Origin: Colwellia demingiae
GTDB lineage: Bacteria; Pseudomonadota; Gammaproteobacteria; Enterobacterales; Alteromonadaceae
NCBI RefSeq assembly: GCF_007954275.1
Contig: NZ_VOLT01000007.1
Coordinates: 186,001-250,000, forward strand
Direction: 5' to 3'
Length of the DNA: 64,000 nucleotides
The position numbers and the translations under genes are program-made. The first letter of the stretch is position 1, and each line of letters begins with the position of its first letter. A model generated the notes under the pieces. It saw nothing but the letters and a program-made list of their open reading frames with translations. It made no database searches and had not been told where the DNA came from. Shown here piece after piece: positions 1-8,798 of this stretch.

Positions 1-1120
1 TACCGATAAAAAGTAATAGGGTTAATGCGACTACATTCATAAAGCTAAACAGCGCGCTGCTACCGAAGGAGTTCATCACTACAGAAGCAAGATAAGGGCC
101 TAAAATACTGCCCAATGCGTAGATCAATAATAGCGAACTCATTGCTGCCAAAATTTGTTCTTTTAAGACGGTATCAAATGTTTCAGACATACTCATTGGG
201 TAAAGACAGGCAACCAAGCCAGTGATTAGCGCAATAGCAAATAAGGTTAGTTTGAACATATCTTCGGACATAAGTAATGGCACAGATAAGCAAAGTACAA
301 TGAGTGTTGCTACCATAAATAGCATGACTTTTCGTCGGTCAAAGTTATCGGATAAATAGGCAATAGGAAACTGTAAAATAATTGCGCCAGAGATTGCTGA
401 TCCCATGAATATGGATAAATCTAAATCTGTAATACCGTTTTTACTGGCAAAAATAGGTAACATATTCATTAAACCAGCATACAAAATTCCACAATAAAAA
501 CTACTTACCACACCCAAAGGAGACAGTTTGAACACAGTCATTAAAGACATTGATGGGCTATCTTCAATTTGTGGACCTTTTTGTCTGCTAATAACGATAG
601 GTGTAATGGACAAACTAAATAAAATGCCGCAGATAACAAATAGGGTAATATCATCAATTGGCGCGACATTTAATAAAAATTGACCAGAAAATAAGGCTGT
701 CATTATCATCATCTGATTAATGGATAGTATGCGCCCTCTATTTTTTTCAGTGGCGCTATGACTTAACCAACTATCAAGTGTGGCATTGGTACAAGCAATA
801 CAAAAACCGGTTACTATCCTCATACCCGCGAGTATTAAAGGCTCGGGATAAAGGCCCGACAGTAAAATAGCCACAGAAGTTAAACTACCGCACATGGCAA
901 ATATTCTTATATGACCAACACGCTGTAATAAGATACGGCTATAATATGCACCCAGCAAAAAACCCACAGACAACATAGATAACACTAAGCCCATATTATC
1001 CAGGCTCACCCCATCGCTCTGCATACGCACCGGTAGCAAAATGTTGCTTAATCCATAACCTAACATTAACAAAAAGCCACTTGTTAGTAATAGGATAAAA
1101 GGTTTGAGGGTCGTTATCAC
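1..1120 (-). CDS. MFS transporter, 3' end beyond window
   Basis: The open frame runs off the left edge, giving at least 373 codons without a stop. The translation is almost wholly hydrophobic, with repeated membrane segments typical of a 12-helix major facilitator, starting near ITTLKPFILLLTSGFLLMLG. A basic loop with SDNFDRRKVML sits mid-protein. The pattern resembles the YcaD-like group of small-molecule exporters, but I cannot name a substrate. The start used is GTG at 1118-1120, because a stop lies five codons upstream; an internal ATG 18 codons later is an alternative. The gene stands alone here, and the region upstream of its start holds a dispersed repeat. Confidence 0.85.
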   Translation of the reverse strand, partial: MITTLKPFILLLTSGFLLMLGYGLSNILLPVRMQSDGVSLDNMGLVLSMLSVGFLLGAYYSRILLQRVGHIRIFAMCGSLTSVAILLSGLYPEPLILAGMRIVTGFCIACTNATLDSWLSHSATEKNRGRILSINQMMIMTALFSGQFLLNVAPIDDITLFVICGILFSLSITPIVISRQKGPQIEDSPSMSLMTVFKLSPLGVVSSFYCGILYAGLMNMLPIFASKNGITDLDLSIFMGSAISGAIILQFPIAYLSDNFDRRKVMLFMVATLIVLCLSVPLLMSEDMFKLTLFAIALITGLVACLYPMSMSETFDTVLKEQILAAMSSLLLIYALGSILGPYLASVVMNSFGSSALFSFMNVVALTLLLFIG

Positions 1121-1386
1121 ACGCAGTTCTCTACTCTATATTTGTTGGATAATTTCTCCGGTATTTACATGAATAGCATTTTATGAAAATGGTTTCACTC
1201 ATCACCCAGGCAGAAACTATTGATACTACTTAAAAGTAGCTGATAATGTCGCAGCATAACAACAGAATGTTATTGATTATAGTAAAAATATTGAAAATAG
1301 TGATACACAAGCTTGGTAGTCGTTTTTAACTGAGTTTTAGTCGTTATTTTGGGGATAGAATCTGTGAAACTTGGAGAATTGCAGGT

Positions 1387-1653
1387 TATACCCGTTCCAC
1401 TTGAAGATGCTTGATTCAGCTGGAATTAGAAACGCCTTTAGGCAAGGCATTGATTGAAGGGAATAGTTATTCTATTGTCGAAATCAATAACGCAGCATAA
1501 AGCGTTTCTAAACCAGCCCCTTGGGGAAGGCTGGGCAAATCATACTCTGCGTTACATTTCTTTTTAAGGGAATAACCCTTAATAAAAAAATGTGTCTTGA
1601 TTATGAATCGCTCAGACTTCCTGAAACGAGTATCTTCAAGTGGAGCGGGTATA
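1387..1653. repeat. Dispersed repeat A, full-length copy 1
   Basis: This 267 bp element is bounded by inverted ends of about 22 bp. The left end starts TATACCCGTTCCACTTGAAG and the right end reads CTTCAAGTGGAGCGGGTATA, with one mismatch near the tip. Inside are a second hairpin (TTTTTAAGGG, short loop, CCCTTAATAAAAA, near 1561-1590) and a CCAGCC/GGCTGG hairpin near 1513-1535. Similar copies occur at 41026-41291 (full length), 22449-22559 (right part only) and 46106-46152 (both tips joined). I see no open frame of note, so it is a non-autonomous, MITE-like or structured intergenic repeat. It separates the MFS gene from the TetR gene. Confidence 0.8.
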
Positions 1654-1785
1654 TAATGTGTTTAGTCTAATGGATGTATTTTAAATTATGTCCTAATTAT
1701 GGGTATTCTATGACACTTGCCGTGTTTTTATCATAAGTCGAAGTAAATCACGGTTACGTCTGAATCAATAGTTAGCAGTACTCAT

Positions 1786-2373
1786 TTAATTAGTGAATGA
1801 TTTCCAAAACAGATTAAATGCCGCCTCGCTATATTTAGTATCTTGTGCGAGTTCGGTGTTGTTAATAAAAAACTGACTACTGGTTAGGAATTGACCATGA
1901 GCACTTTCTAACATTAGCTCTATCGGATAATCAGCGATAAGTTGATGTTGTTGACCAAAGAGCATTATTTCTTTTAAAAAACCAAATTCATCAGCAAATA
2001 TTTGAGCTTTAGTATTGGCCGAAAGCGGTTGGTATTGCATCACAAGTAAGCAAAATTGCTGTTGGTCAGCATTAGCTAAAGCCCAATCAATTGCTTGTTG
2101 CCAAATCACTTTAGCTTGTTGTTCTAATTGAGTTACATCGAGTTCGAATGGCGCTATTTGCAATGCAAATTCTTGTTTTATATTTTTATAAAGTTCGAGA
2201 ACTAAGGCATCTTTTGAAGGGAAATGATGAAAAAGGGTGCCAGTGGCAACACCCGCTTTTTTGGCAATAGATGCGGTGGATGTAGCATAAATGCCTTGAT
2301 TCACAAACAAGGCTAACGCGGCATCTAAGAGTTGCTGCTTTTTATTTTTAGGCTGGCTTGAATTTACAGGCAT
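1786..2373 (-). CDS. TetR/AcrR family transcriptional regulator
   Basis: A 195-residue repressor of the usual TetR length. Residues 12-60 form the N-terminal helix-turn-helix, with the family pattern ALFVNQGIYATSTASIAKKA followed by GVATGTLFHHFPSKDALV. The remaining helical part would bind an unknown ligand. It lies downstream of the aldehyde dehydrogenase gene on the same strand with a gap of about 150 bp, so it may control that gene. A near-palindrome upstream of the dehydrogenase (4033-4048) is the best operator candidate. The start ATG has only a weak purine-rich stretch before it. Confidence 0.9.
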   Translation of the reverse strand: MPVNSSQPKNKKQQLLDAALALFVNQGIYATSTASIAKKAGVATGTLFHHFPSKDALVLELYKNIKQEFALQIAPFELDVTQLEQQAKVIWQQAIDWALANADQQQFCLLVMQYQPLSANTKAQIFADEFGFLKEIMLFGQQHQLIADYPIELMLESAHGQFLTSSQFFINNTELAQDTKYSEAAFNLFWKSFTN

Positions 2374-2438
2374 ATATGCGTTTACTCTTTCTAAAGGTTT
2401 GAGACGTTTATTTGTGAATTGAAAAATAATTCTATATT

Positions 2439-2465
2439 GGCACTATTTTACTATGAAATAGTGCC
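2439..2465. promoter_or_regulatory. Perfect 10-bp inverted repeat between ALDH and tetR
   Basis: GGCACTATTT and AAATAGTGCC are separated by 7 nt, 66 bp before the TetR start. A further half-like copy (GACACTATT) follows near 2485. It could be an operator for the TetR protein, or a hairpin ending the dehydrogenase transcript, but there is no clear U-tract in the direction of transcription. Confidence 0.45.
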
Positions 2466-2522
2466 GTTATAATACGCTAAAACGACACTATTATCGTATC
2501 ACTTAACGTTAATACTATTCTA

Positions 2523-3950
2523 TTATCTTAAGAAAAACTTCAACATTAACCTTTGTATTAAACCTCCGTAGGGAGGGTGCACTAATTTTCCGATATTTAA
2601 CTTACCTCGAGACAGAACTGTTTTTGCTTTGGAAAAAGTTAAAAAACCTTCCTTGCCATGATATTGGCCCATACCAGAGTCTCCAATACCTCCAAAAGGG
2701 GCATCATCGGCAGCTACATGAAAGATTGTTTCATTAATACAAACACCACCAGAGTGAGTTTGACTCAACAAATGTTGCTGGGTATCTGTATCAAAACTCA
2801 TAATATAAAGCGCTAAAGGCCGAGCGCGCTGATTAATATAATCAATTGTTTCTGAAATATCTTCATAGCTAATGATTGGGAGGATTGGGCCAAAAATCTC
2901 TTGTTGCATTATTAGCATGTCATCGGTGGTTTCAGTGACTAATTGCGTAGCAAGCTCACGAGAATTTCTTTCAATTTCTTGCCCATTAGCAGGCACGACC
3001 TTCGCACCTTTGCTAACTGCGTCATCTAACCAAGAAAGTAATCTATTATGCTGAGTTGAGTTTATTATATGGGCATAATCTGTACTTTGGTTTTTATCGC
3101 CATACATAGCTTGAAATTGTTTTTGATAACTACTGATAAAGGCTTCGACCTTATCTTTAGGGCAAAGTATATAATCGGGTGCCACGCATATTTGTCCGGC
3201 ATTTAAACACTTGCCAAAGATTAAGCGCTCAACGGCAGTATCTATCGGCATGTCTGGAGCAATAATAACCGGAGACTTTCCACCCAACTCCAAAGTGACA
3301 GGGGTAAGATTGTCAGCTGCCGCTCGCATTACATGACGACCAACCGTAGTGGAGCCGGTAAAAATTAAGTGGTCAAAGGGTAAGCCAGAAAACTCTGCTG
3401 CGATGTTGGCTTCACCTTCAATACAGGCAACGGTATCTTGTTCAAAAATACTGCTTAACATTTTCTTAATAACTTGGTTGGTACTCGGGGTAAATTCTGA
3501 CAATTTAATCATTGCTCTGTTGCCAGCTGCTAATGCTGTGATTAACGGACCAATAGATAACATCACAGGAAAGTTCCACGGCACCATAATACCTACTACG
3601 CCTAAAGGTTGATAATGCACTTCAACTTTAGCTGGCGCTAATAATAGCCCTGCATGACGACGTTGTGGTTTCATCCACTTCTTAAGACGTTTAATGGTGT
3701 AATTAATATTGACGATACAAGGCATGATGTCGGCTATTAAACTATCTTGTGCGGGACGTTGTCCGTAATCTTCATTAAGTGCGTTGACCAAGTCGTCTTG
3801 AAAAGAAAGTAGGGCACTTTTTAATGCTGATAACTGTGCAATCCGCTCTTTAGCTGACGAGTTAGGAGCACTGCGGTATGCCTGTTTTTGACCAGTTAGT
3901 ATGGCTGATAATTCGCGCATATCCGTATTCATTTTTTCTGACATATTCAT
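2523..3950 (-). CDS. NAD(P)-dependent aldehyde dehydrogenase (coniferyl-type)
   Basis: About 475 residues, close to the shorter ALDH branch that includes coniferyl aldehyde dehydrogenase (CalB). Visible motifs are the PWNFPV stretch of the cofactor site, the FTGSTTVGRHV nucleotide loop, the general base in LELGGKSP, and the catalytic cysteine in NAGQICVAPDY. The C-terminal part has PFGGIGDSGMG. It would oxidise aldehydes to acids in the cytoplasm; the substrate is not readable from sequence. The start chosen at 3950 follows GGAG by 6 nt. An ATG four codons upstream (3962) overlaps that ribosome site and is less likely. The tetR gene follows on the same strand, and a TetR-type palindrome lies upstream. 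Confidence 0.88.
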   Translation of the reverse strand: MNMSEKMNTDMRELSAILTGQKQAYRSAPNSSAKERIAQLSALKSALLSFQDDLVNALNEDYGQRPAQDSLIADIMPCIVNINYTIKRLKKWMKPQRRHAGLLLAPAKVEVHYQPLGVVGIMVPWNFPVMLSIGPLITALAAGNRAMIKLSEFTPSTNQVIKKMLSSIFEQDTVACIEGEANIAAEFSGLPFDHLIFTGSTTVGRHVMRAAADNLTPVTLELGGKSPVIIAPDMPIDTAVERLIFGKCLNAGQICVAPDYILCPKDKVEAFISSYQKQFQAMYGDKNQSTDYAHIINSTQHNRLLSWLDDAVSKGAKVVPANGQEIERNSRELATQLVTETTDDMLIMQQEIFGPILPIISYEDISETIDYINQRARPLALYIMSFDTDTQQHLLSQTHSGGVCINETIFHVAADDAPFGGIGDSGMGQYHGKEGFLTFSKAKTVLSRGKLNIGKLVHPPYGGLIQRLMLKFFLR

Positions 3951-4032
3951 CGGTAACTCCATTGTTCAAGTAGCTTGATATATTCACTTGTAGACCTAGT
4001 TTTTGATAGGTACAGTAAATATTAAAAAATTA

Positions 4033-4048
4033 GACTGACTAGTTAGTC
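4033..4048. promoter_or_regulatory. Candidate TetR operator upstream of ALDH
   Basis: GACTGACTAGTTAGTC pairs at 7 of 8 positions around its centre and closely resembles many TetR-family operators built on GACTNNCTAGT. It lies about 85 bp upstream of the aldehyde dehydrogenase start. The neighbouring TetR gene makes it the likely ligand-responsive control site. The rest of 3951-4373, the gap between the dehydrogenase and the methyltransferase gene, shows nothing else I can name. Confidence 0.55.
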
Positions 4049-4373
4049 GGTATGGCTATTTGAACTCATTCCAGCCAGTATTGCAATACATTGTTTGTTT
4101 TTTATTCACAGAGTTCATGATAGTACTTCTTAATTTATAGCTAAAGTAAGGTTCTAATGAGGTTAGCGGTGAGCATGAATCGACGAAAATTAATTATTTG
4201 TTAAAATTACGGCTAGACAAATATTTCTGAGGAAAAGTACTACTGAGTAATAGTACATCTATAAAATATGAGGTTGTTATTGAGTTTTTTTGGTCACGTT
4301 TGCTCATGTTTGGTAGGGATTGATTTTATATCATAGAGAATCTTTTCAATGCACATCCCTCATTATTACTTTA

Positions 4374-4931
4374 TTACGTGTCTACTTTGCTAATTTGGTA
4401 TAAATAAACTGGAGACTTATAAAAGTCATTAAGTTGTATTTTTTTAAAGGGTTGCCACGCTGGCAGCGCAAAATTATTACTAATAACAAAGCGAACGTCA
4501 GACTGTTCTTCTAGTAGTTTATTACTAATTTTATTCATAGCCTCAGGGAACAAATAGCACACTAATACTGATGTCTTAGAAAGATCTGCCTGATAAAAAT
4601 TTTGTCGATGTAAAGTTAGGTTTTTTAAGCCCAATACTTTTTTAAGAAATGTCGACATGAGCCAAGGCAGAAAGGATAGTTCGTATCCTACTATTTGTCT
4701 TTGCGGATATTTTTTGGCGATACGGATGACAAAGTTACCCCAGCCGCTACCCAAATCAACAATATTACCTGTACCTGTTTCATCAACTAGCTGCATCATG
4801 GCAAGGTAGGCTTTATTTGAGCTTGGCATAGGCGATATCCCTAACCTTACAGTGCTATACACAATCGAGCCGGTAATAAGCACCACAATAAAAACGAAGG
4901 TAATTATCAAAAACAGTTCAGAAATTATCAA
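4374..4931 (-). CDS. Membrane-anchored class I SAM-dependent methyltransferase-like protein
   Basis: A 185-residue protein with a hydrophobic N-terminal segment (residues 3-26, LFLIITFVFIVVLITGSIVY), then a short Rossmann methyltransferase fold. Motif I is NIVDLGSGWGNFVIRIA, and the acidic second strand ends in IVGYELS. A later strand, VLVCYLFPEAMNKI, fits motif IV. It therefore probably binds S-adenosylmethionine on the cytoplasmic face of the inner membrane. The substrate is unknown, and the protein is short enough to lack a large substrate-binding domain. It stands alone between the ALDH/TetR pair and the LysR gene. Confidence 0.75.
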   Translation of the reverse strand: MIISELFLIITFVFIVVLITGSIVYSTVRLGISPMPSSNKAYLAMMQLVDETGTGNIVDLGSGWGNFVIRIAKKYPQRQIVGYELSFLPWLMSTFLKKVLGLKNLTLHRQNFYQADLSKTSVLVCYLFPEAMNKISNKLLEEQSDVRFVISNNFALPAWQPFKKIQLNDFYKSPVYLYQISKVDT

Positions 4932-5035
4932 AGAAAACTCTCAAATAGGGGGTACAAGTTATGAAGAACGATACGTTAACCGTGCGGTTTTCATACACGT
5001 TACCAATAAAAGATAATACCATTTAGCAAAGGCTA

Positions 5036-5935
5036 CTATCTTTCAGCATTTGCGATATTTTCTACTAAAAAATCTAAGAAAACCCGTGTCTTTGGTGAAA
5101 TCAGATCTCGTTTTAAGTAGATGGCATAGGTGGCACTCAACTCTTCATAAGGGCTGAAAGTATATTCAGGCATGACTTGAACTAGCGAGCCATCTTCTAG
5201 TTCATTTTTGACGGCCCATAAAGGAATTAAAGCGAGTCCAGTATTATTGAGAACAAGTTGTTTTTGGCCATTAACAGAGTTAACAGAAATGGCTTTGTTA
5301 AGGGACAGTTTTGTTTTTTCATCAGTCATTAAAAACCAATCTTTCCATCGAGAATAATTGTATCGGATACATTGATGATCTTTTAAATCTTCAGGAGAGA
5401 GGGGCGTGCCATTGTTAATTAAGTAATGAGGACTTGCACATAAGAGGAAATTATTTAACGTTAGTTGCCTTGCTATCATGGTTGAATCGGGTAAGCGACC
5501 GCTTCGAATGGCTACATCTATATTCTCTTCTACAAGATCAACAACCCGCTCAGTTAGCTCTAATTCGATATCAATATTAGGGTACAGCGCAATAAAATTC
5601 GAGATCAGTGGCAGTACAACACTTTCGCCAAAGCCGACTGTCATGCTTATATTAAGCTTACCCTTTGGCACTTCTTGTAAGTCATTAACAACTCTTTTGG
5701 CTTCATCAAATTCTGAGACGATCCGTTGAGAGTATTCGTAATATTTATGCCCAGCTTCAGTTAAACCAGTATTTCTAGTGGTTTTATTTAGCAGTCGTAC
5801 GCCGAGTTCTTGTTCGAGTACAGCTAGTTGCCTGGAAATTGAGGAGGGCTGCACATCAAAAATTCTACTGGTTTGGGAAATACTGCCGGTTTCGACAACA
5901 CTGTTGAAATAGAGTAACCGATTCAGTGAACTCAT
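5036..5935 (-). CDS. LysR family transcriptional regulator
   Basis: At 299 residues this is the standard LysR length. The winged helix-turn-helix occupies residues 3-60 (RLLYFNSVVETGSISQTSRI and SSISRQLAVLEQELGVRLL). The rest is the periplasmic-binding-protein-like effector domain, with the characteristic LTERVVDLVEENIDVAIRSG stretch. It is divergent from the quinone-oxidoreductase-like gene at 6131, the usual arrangement for a LysR regulator and its target. A GCAAAT-N3-ATTTGC dyad in the shared gap (5996-6010) is a possible binding site. Confidence 0.92.
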   Translation of the reverse strand: MSSLNRLLYFNSVVETGSISQTSRIFDVQPSSISRQLAVLEQELGVRLLNKTTRNTGLTEAGHKYYEYSQRIVSEFDEAKRVVNDLQEVPKGKLNISMTVGFGESVVLPLISNFIALYPNIDIELELTERVVDLVEENIDVAIRSGRLPDSTMIARQLTLNNFLLCASPHYLINNGTPLSPEDLKDHQCIRYNYSRWKDWFLMTDEKTKLSLNKAISVNSVNGQKQLVLNNTGLALIPLWAVKNELEDGSLVQVMPEYTFSPYEELSATYAIYLKRDLISPKTRVFLDFLVENIANAER

Positions 5936-5995
5936 AATGGCTGTTACATAGGACTATTTATATTGTTCTTACTTTAACTTCGCGTTGCTCAAAAG

Positions 5996-6010
5996 GCAAA
6001 TGTGATTTGC
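5996..6010. promoter_or_regulatory. Candidate LysR-type dyad in divergent gap
   Basis: GCAAATGTGATTTGC is a perfect 6-bp-arm interrupted dyad, 61 bp upstream of the LysR start and about 120 bp upstream of the divergent oxidoreductase. The position suits a LysR-family autoregulatory and activation site. No further support is visible. Confidence 0.4.
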
Positions 6011-6130
6011 AGCCTAGGTTATGGTTTGTCCAATTGGCAAGGTTTAAAATAGCCACATTGAAACGAACAGGCAAACTCGTAGCAACACCAACACGCACGT
6101 AACCAAATAGACAATTAAAGAGAGAAATAT

Positions 6131-7108
6131 ATGAAAGCAATGATCATCAAAGAAATCGGGTCTACTGAAGTATTCCAACTTGTTGAAAAAGCAAAACCAA
6201 TAGTTAAAGCAGGCCATATGGTAGTAGAAGTAAAAGCAACCAGTGTAAATCCAATTGATACTATGCTGCGTTCAGTTGAACTGCCTTGGTCAAACAACTT
6301 ACCAGAAATTCTTCACGGTGATGTTGCAGGTATTGTGAGTGAAATTGGAGAAGGTGTTACTGACTTTAACATTGGTGATGAAGTTTACGGCATGGCTGGC
6401 GGTATTAACGGCGTTGACGGTGCATTAGCTGAATTTATGTTAGTTGATGTACGATTGATGGCTAATAAGCCTAAAACGCTAACGATGAAACAGGCGGCGG
6501 CTCTACCATTAGTAGCAATTACTTCTTATGAAGCGCTTGTTGATAAAATGAATGTGCAGCAAGGTGATAATGTTTTGATTCATGGCGCTACGGGTGGCGT
6601 TGGTCATATTGCGGTTCAGTTAGCCAAAGTATTGGGTGCCAATGTTACTTCAACTTATTCTCCTGCTAATGAAGCGTTAGCAAAAGCACTGGGTGCAGAC
6701 AACTTAGTTGATTATAAGACTGCGTCAGTTTCAGACTACGTAAAGGCTCACACCGGTGGTGTTGGTTTTGATAAAATATTTGATACCGTTGCAGGAGATA
6801 ATATTGAAAAATCATTTGAAGCCGTTAAATTCAACGGTCATGTAGCGACTATTTTACCTATTGCGGATCCACTACAAGTTGCTCTGAAAAGTTTGTCATT
6901 CCACAGCGTTTTGGTGCTTATTCCATTATGCCATGATATTAACCATGCATCACATGGGCGTATTCTTACTGAAATTGCAACGCTGGTAGATGCTGGGAAA
7001 ATCACGCCTATTATTGATGAAAGTGATTTTTCAATTTGGGACGTAGCAAAAGCTCACGATCGCCTTGCTTCAGGTAAAGCGGTAGGAAAAATCACATTGA
7101 CGGTATAA
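6131..7108 (+). CDS. Zinc-binding-type alcohol dehydrogenase / NADPH:quinone oxidoreductase-like protein
   Basis: A 325-residue medium-chain reductase. The N-terminal GroES-like domain contains SVNPIDTMLRSV and LHGDVAGIVSEIGEGV. The Rossmann domain carries the nucleotide motif IHGATGGVGHIAVQLAKVLG around residues 150-170. The Cys/His ligands of the catalytic zinc in true alcohol dehydrogenases are not evident, which favours the zinc-free quinone-oxidoreductase (Qor-like) branch. It would reduce quinones or activated alkenes with NADPH in the cytoplasm. The divergent LysR gene is probably its regulator. A strong hairpin follows at 7137-7169. Confidence 0.88.
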   Translation: MKAMIIKEIGSTEVFQLVEKAKPIVKAGHMVVEVKATSVNPIDTMLRSVELPWSNNLPEILHGDVAGIVSEIGEGVTDFNIGDEVYGMAGGINGVDGALAEFMLVDVRLMANKPKTLTMKQAAALPLVAITSYEALVDKMNVQQGDNVLIHGATGGVGHIAVQLAKVLGANVTSTYSPANEALAKALGADNLVDYKTASVSDYVKAHTGGVGFDKIFDTVAGDNIEKSFEAVKFNGHVATILPIADPLQVALKSLSFHSVLVLIPLCHDINHASHGRILTEIATLVDAGKITPIIDESDFSIWDVAKAHDRLASGKAVGKITLTV

Positions 7109-7136
7109 AATTTGAGCTGACTGAACTGAACTGAAC

Positions 7137-7169
7137 GAAGAGGTGCTAAGGAATCATTAGCACCTCTTC
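7137..7169. terminator. Strong hairpin between convergent genes
   Basis: GAAGAGGTGCTAA and TTAGCACCTCTTC form a perfect 13-bp stem around a 7-nt loop, between the ends of the plus-strand oxidoreductase and the minus-strand halogenase-like gene. There is no long T-tract, so termination may be inefficient, but the site suits a bidirectional terminator. Confidence 0.6.
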
Positions 7170-7172
7170 CAT

Positions 7173-8663
7173 TTATTGACGACAAAATATTTTCAAAAAC
7201 TCATCATGACTGGGCAGTTTATCGATAGGCGCTTGCTTTATTTCTTTCACCTTTCTCAGCATCTCAGCTAGTTTTTCATCAGACATTGTATTGGCAATGG
7301 GATGATAATCTTGCGGAACGATACCTTGCCCTAACATAACTTGCAGCCATGAGCTGTCGGTGAATAAGTCATTTTGTTCTCTAAATAATCGACCACTTTG
7401 CTTAAATATTTCTATTTTATGGGCGAGACTGTCCGGAATTTTCATATGACGCATATCTTGCCAAAAATCACTGTCTGTGCGCTCTGTCGCATGATAATGC
7501 AGTACTAAGAAGTCTCTAATTTGTTCAAACTCAGTGGCTGATTGCTTGTTGAATTCATCGACTAGACTGCTATCAATACCCTGATGAGGAAACAGGTGTG
7601 CTAAGCGGACAACCGCAGATTGCACAAGGTGAATACTGGTGGACTCAAGCGGTTCTAAAAAACCACTTGATAGACCAATAGCGATAACATTTTTGTTCCA
7701 CTGCTTGTAACGTCGACCGGTTTGAAACTTAATAACTTTAGGATCAGCAATGGCTTTACTGTCTAAGTTTCCCATTAAGGTATCCATCGCTTGCTGCTCG
7801 CTACAATGACTACTGCTGTAAACTATGCCATTACCATTACGGTGTTGTAGAGGAATCCGCCACTGCCAGCCCGCAGCATGAGCAATAGAACGTGTATAAG
7901 GTAAGGTTTTTTCTAATCGTTCTGAAGGTACCGCAATTGCTCGGTCACATTGTAGTAAATGACTCCAATCTTCATAGCCAGTACGAAGTTTTTCTTGAAT
8001 AAGCAAACCTCTAAAACCAGAGCAGTCGATAAATAAATCACCGGTAACGGTTTGTCCATTTTTCAATTTAAGAGATTTAATATGTCCAGAGTTAGGGCAC
8101 TGTTCAACGTGTTCTACTAAACCTTCTGTTCTAATGACGCCCAGTTTCTCACTAAATTTACGTAAAAATTTTGCATAAAGACCAGCGTCAAAATGATAGG
8201 CGTAAGGTAATTCAATGATAGGGTCTTTACTTTTTATTTGGGCAAACTTACCTGCTTTAGCACACAAATAATTCAAATCGTATTGCCATAAATGGCTGTC
8301 ATCTTCTAATTGATTGGCGCGCTTTAATAGGTGATGAAAATGACAAAAAGCTAAGCTTTTTCCTGCCGCACCAAAACTATGTAAATAGCTGTGTCCCTGG
8401 CTTTTCCAGTTTTCAAAATTAATACCAAGCTTTATGGTTGCTTTTGTTTCACGTAAAAATTCTGCTTCGTTTATGCCCAAAACATTGTTTAAGTGTTTGA
8501 TCGGTGGAATGGTCGCTTCGCCAACACCAATAGTGCCAATATCATCAGACTCAACCAACTCAAGCTGAATAGCTGAACCGAGTATTTTTTTCAATAACGC
8601 TGCAGAAATCCATCCCGAAGTGCCGCCGCCTAATACCACTACTTTTTTAATTGGACTATTCAT
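7173..8663 (-). CDS. Tryptophan-halogenase-like flavoprotein (maltodextrin-type locus)
   Basis: A 496-residue protein of the flavin-dependent halogenase family. It has the FAD motif VVVLGGGTSGWISAALL at the N-terminus and GVGEATIPPI at residues 46-55. The lysine corresponding to PrnA K79 is present (K78 in ATIKLGINFENW), as are the family WxWxIP signature (WQWRIP) and the LEPLEST stretch that contains the catalytic Glu in PrnA. All key halogenase residues therefore appear intact. It lies just downstream of a TonB-dependent receptor on the same strand, with a terminator-like hairpin between them. Homologues in this setting have no proven halogenation substrate, and a role linked to receptor-driven glycan uptake is inferred from context. 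A second paralogue sits at 44567. Confidence 0.87.
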   Translation of the reverse strand: MNSPIKKVVVLGGGTSGWISAALLKKILGSAIQLELVESDDIGTIGVGEATIPPIKHLNNVLGINEAEFLRETKATIKLGINFENWKSQGHSYLHSFGAAGKSLAFCHFHHLLKRANQLEDDSHLWQYDLNYLCAKAGKFAQIKSKDPIIELPYAYHFDAGLYAKFLRKFSEKLGVIRTEGLVEHVEQCPNSGHIKSLKLKNGQTVTGDLFIDCSGFRGLLIQEKLRTGYEDWSHLLQCDRAIAVPSERLEKTLPYTRSIAHAAGWQWRIPLQHRNGNGIVYSSSHCSEQQAMDTLMGNLDSKAIADPKVIKFQTGRRYKQWNKNVIAIGLSSGFLEPLESTSIHLVQSAVVRLAHLFPHQGIDSSLVDEFNKQSATEFEQIRDFLVLHYHATERTDSDFWQDMRHMKIPDSLAHKIEIFKQSGRLFREQNDLFTDSSWLQVMLGQGIVPQDYHPIANTMSDEKLAEMLRKVKEIKQAPIDKLPSHDEFLKIFCRQ

Positions 8664-8754
8664 GATTGAGATTCTCTTATAAAAAATGTGCGATTAAATC
8701 AAATGAATTTTGTACTACATTAGCCGCTTTATATTGCAAAAGTCACTTAAAAAA

Positions 8755-8780
8755 AAACCTGTCAGTACACTGACAGGTTT
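8755..8780 (-). terminator. Terminator after TonB-dependent receptor
   Basis: AAACCTGTCAG, loop TACA, CTGACAGGTTT. Read on the minus strand this 11-bp stem is followed by a run of T, a good intrinsic terminator. It would end or attenuate receptor transcription before the halogenase-like gene. Confidence 0.7.
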
Positions 8781-8798
8781 TATGTTAACTAAACCTTA

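Noticed and set aside
1387-1653. Insertion sequence or transposon carrying a transposase
   Set aside because: The element has inverted ends but no open frame of useful length, so it can at most be non-autonomous.
7173-8663. Halogenated natural-product cluster
   Set aside because: The halogenase-like genes are next to TonB receptors and sugar enzymes, and no synthase, peptide or indole pathway genes are present.
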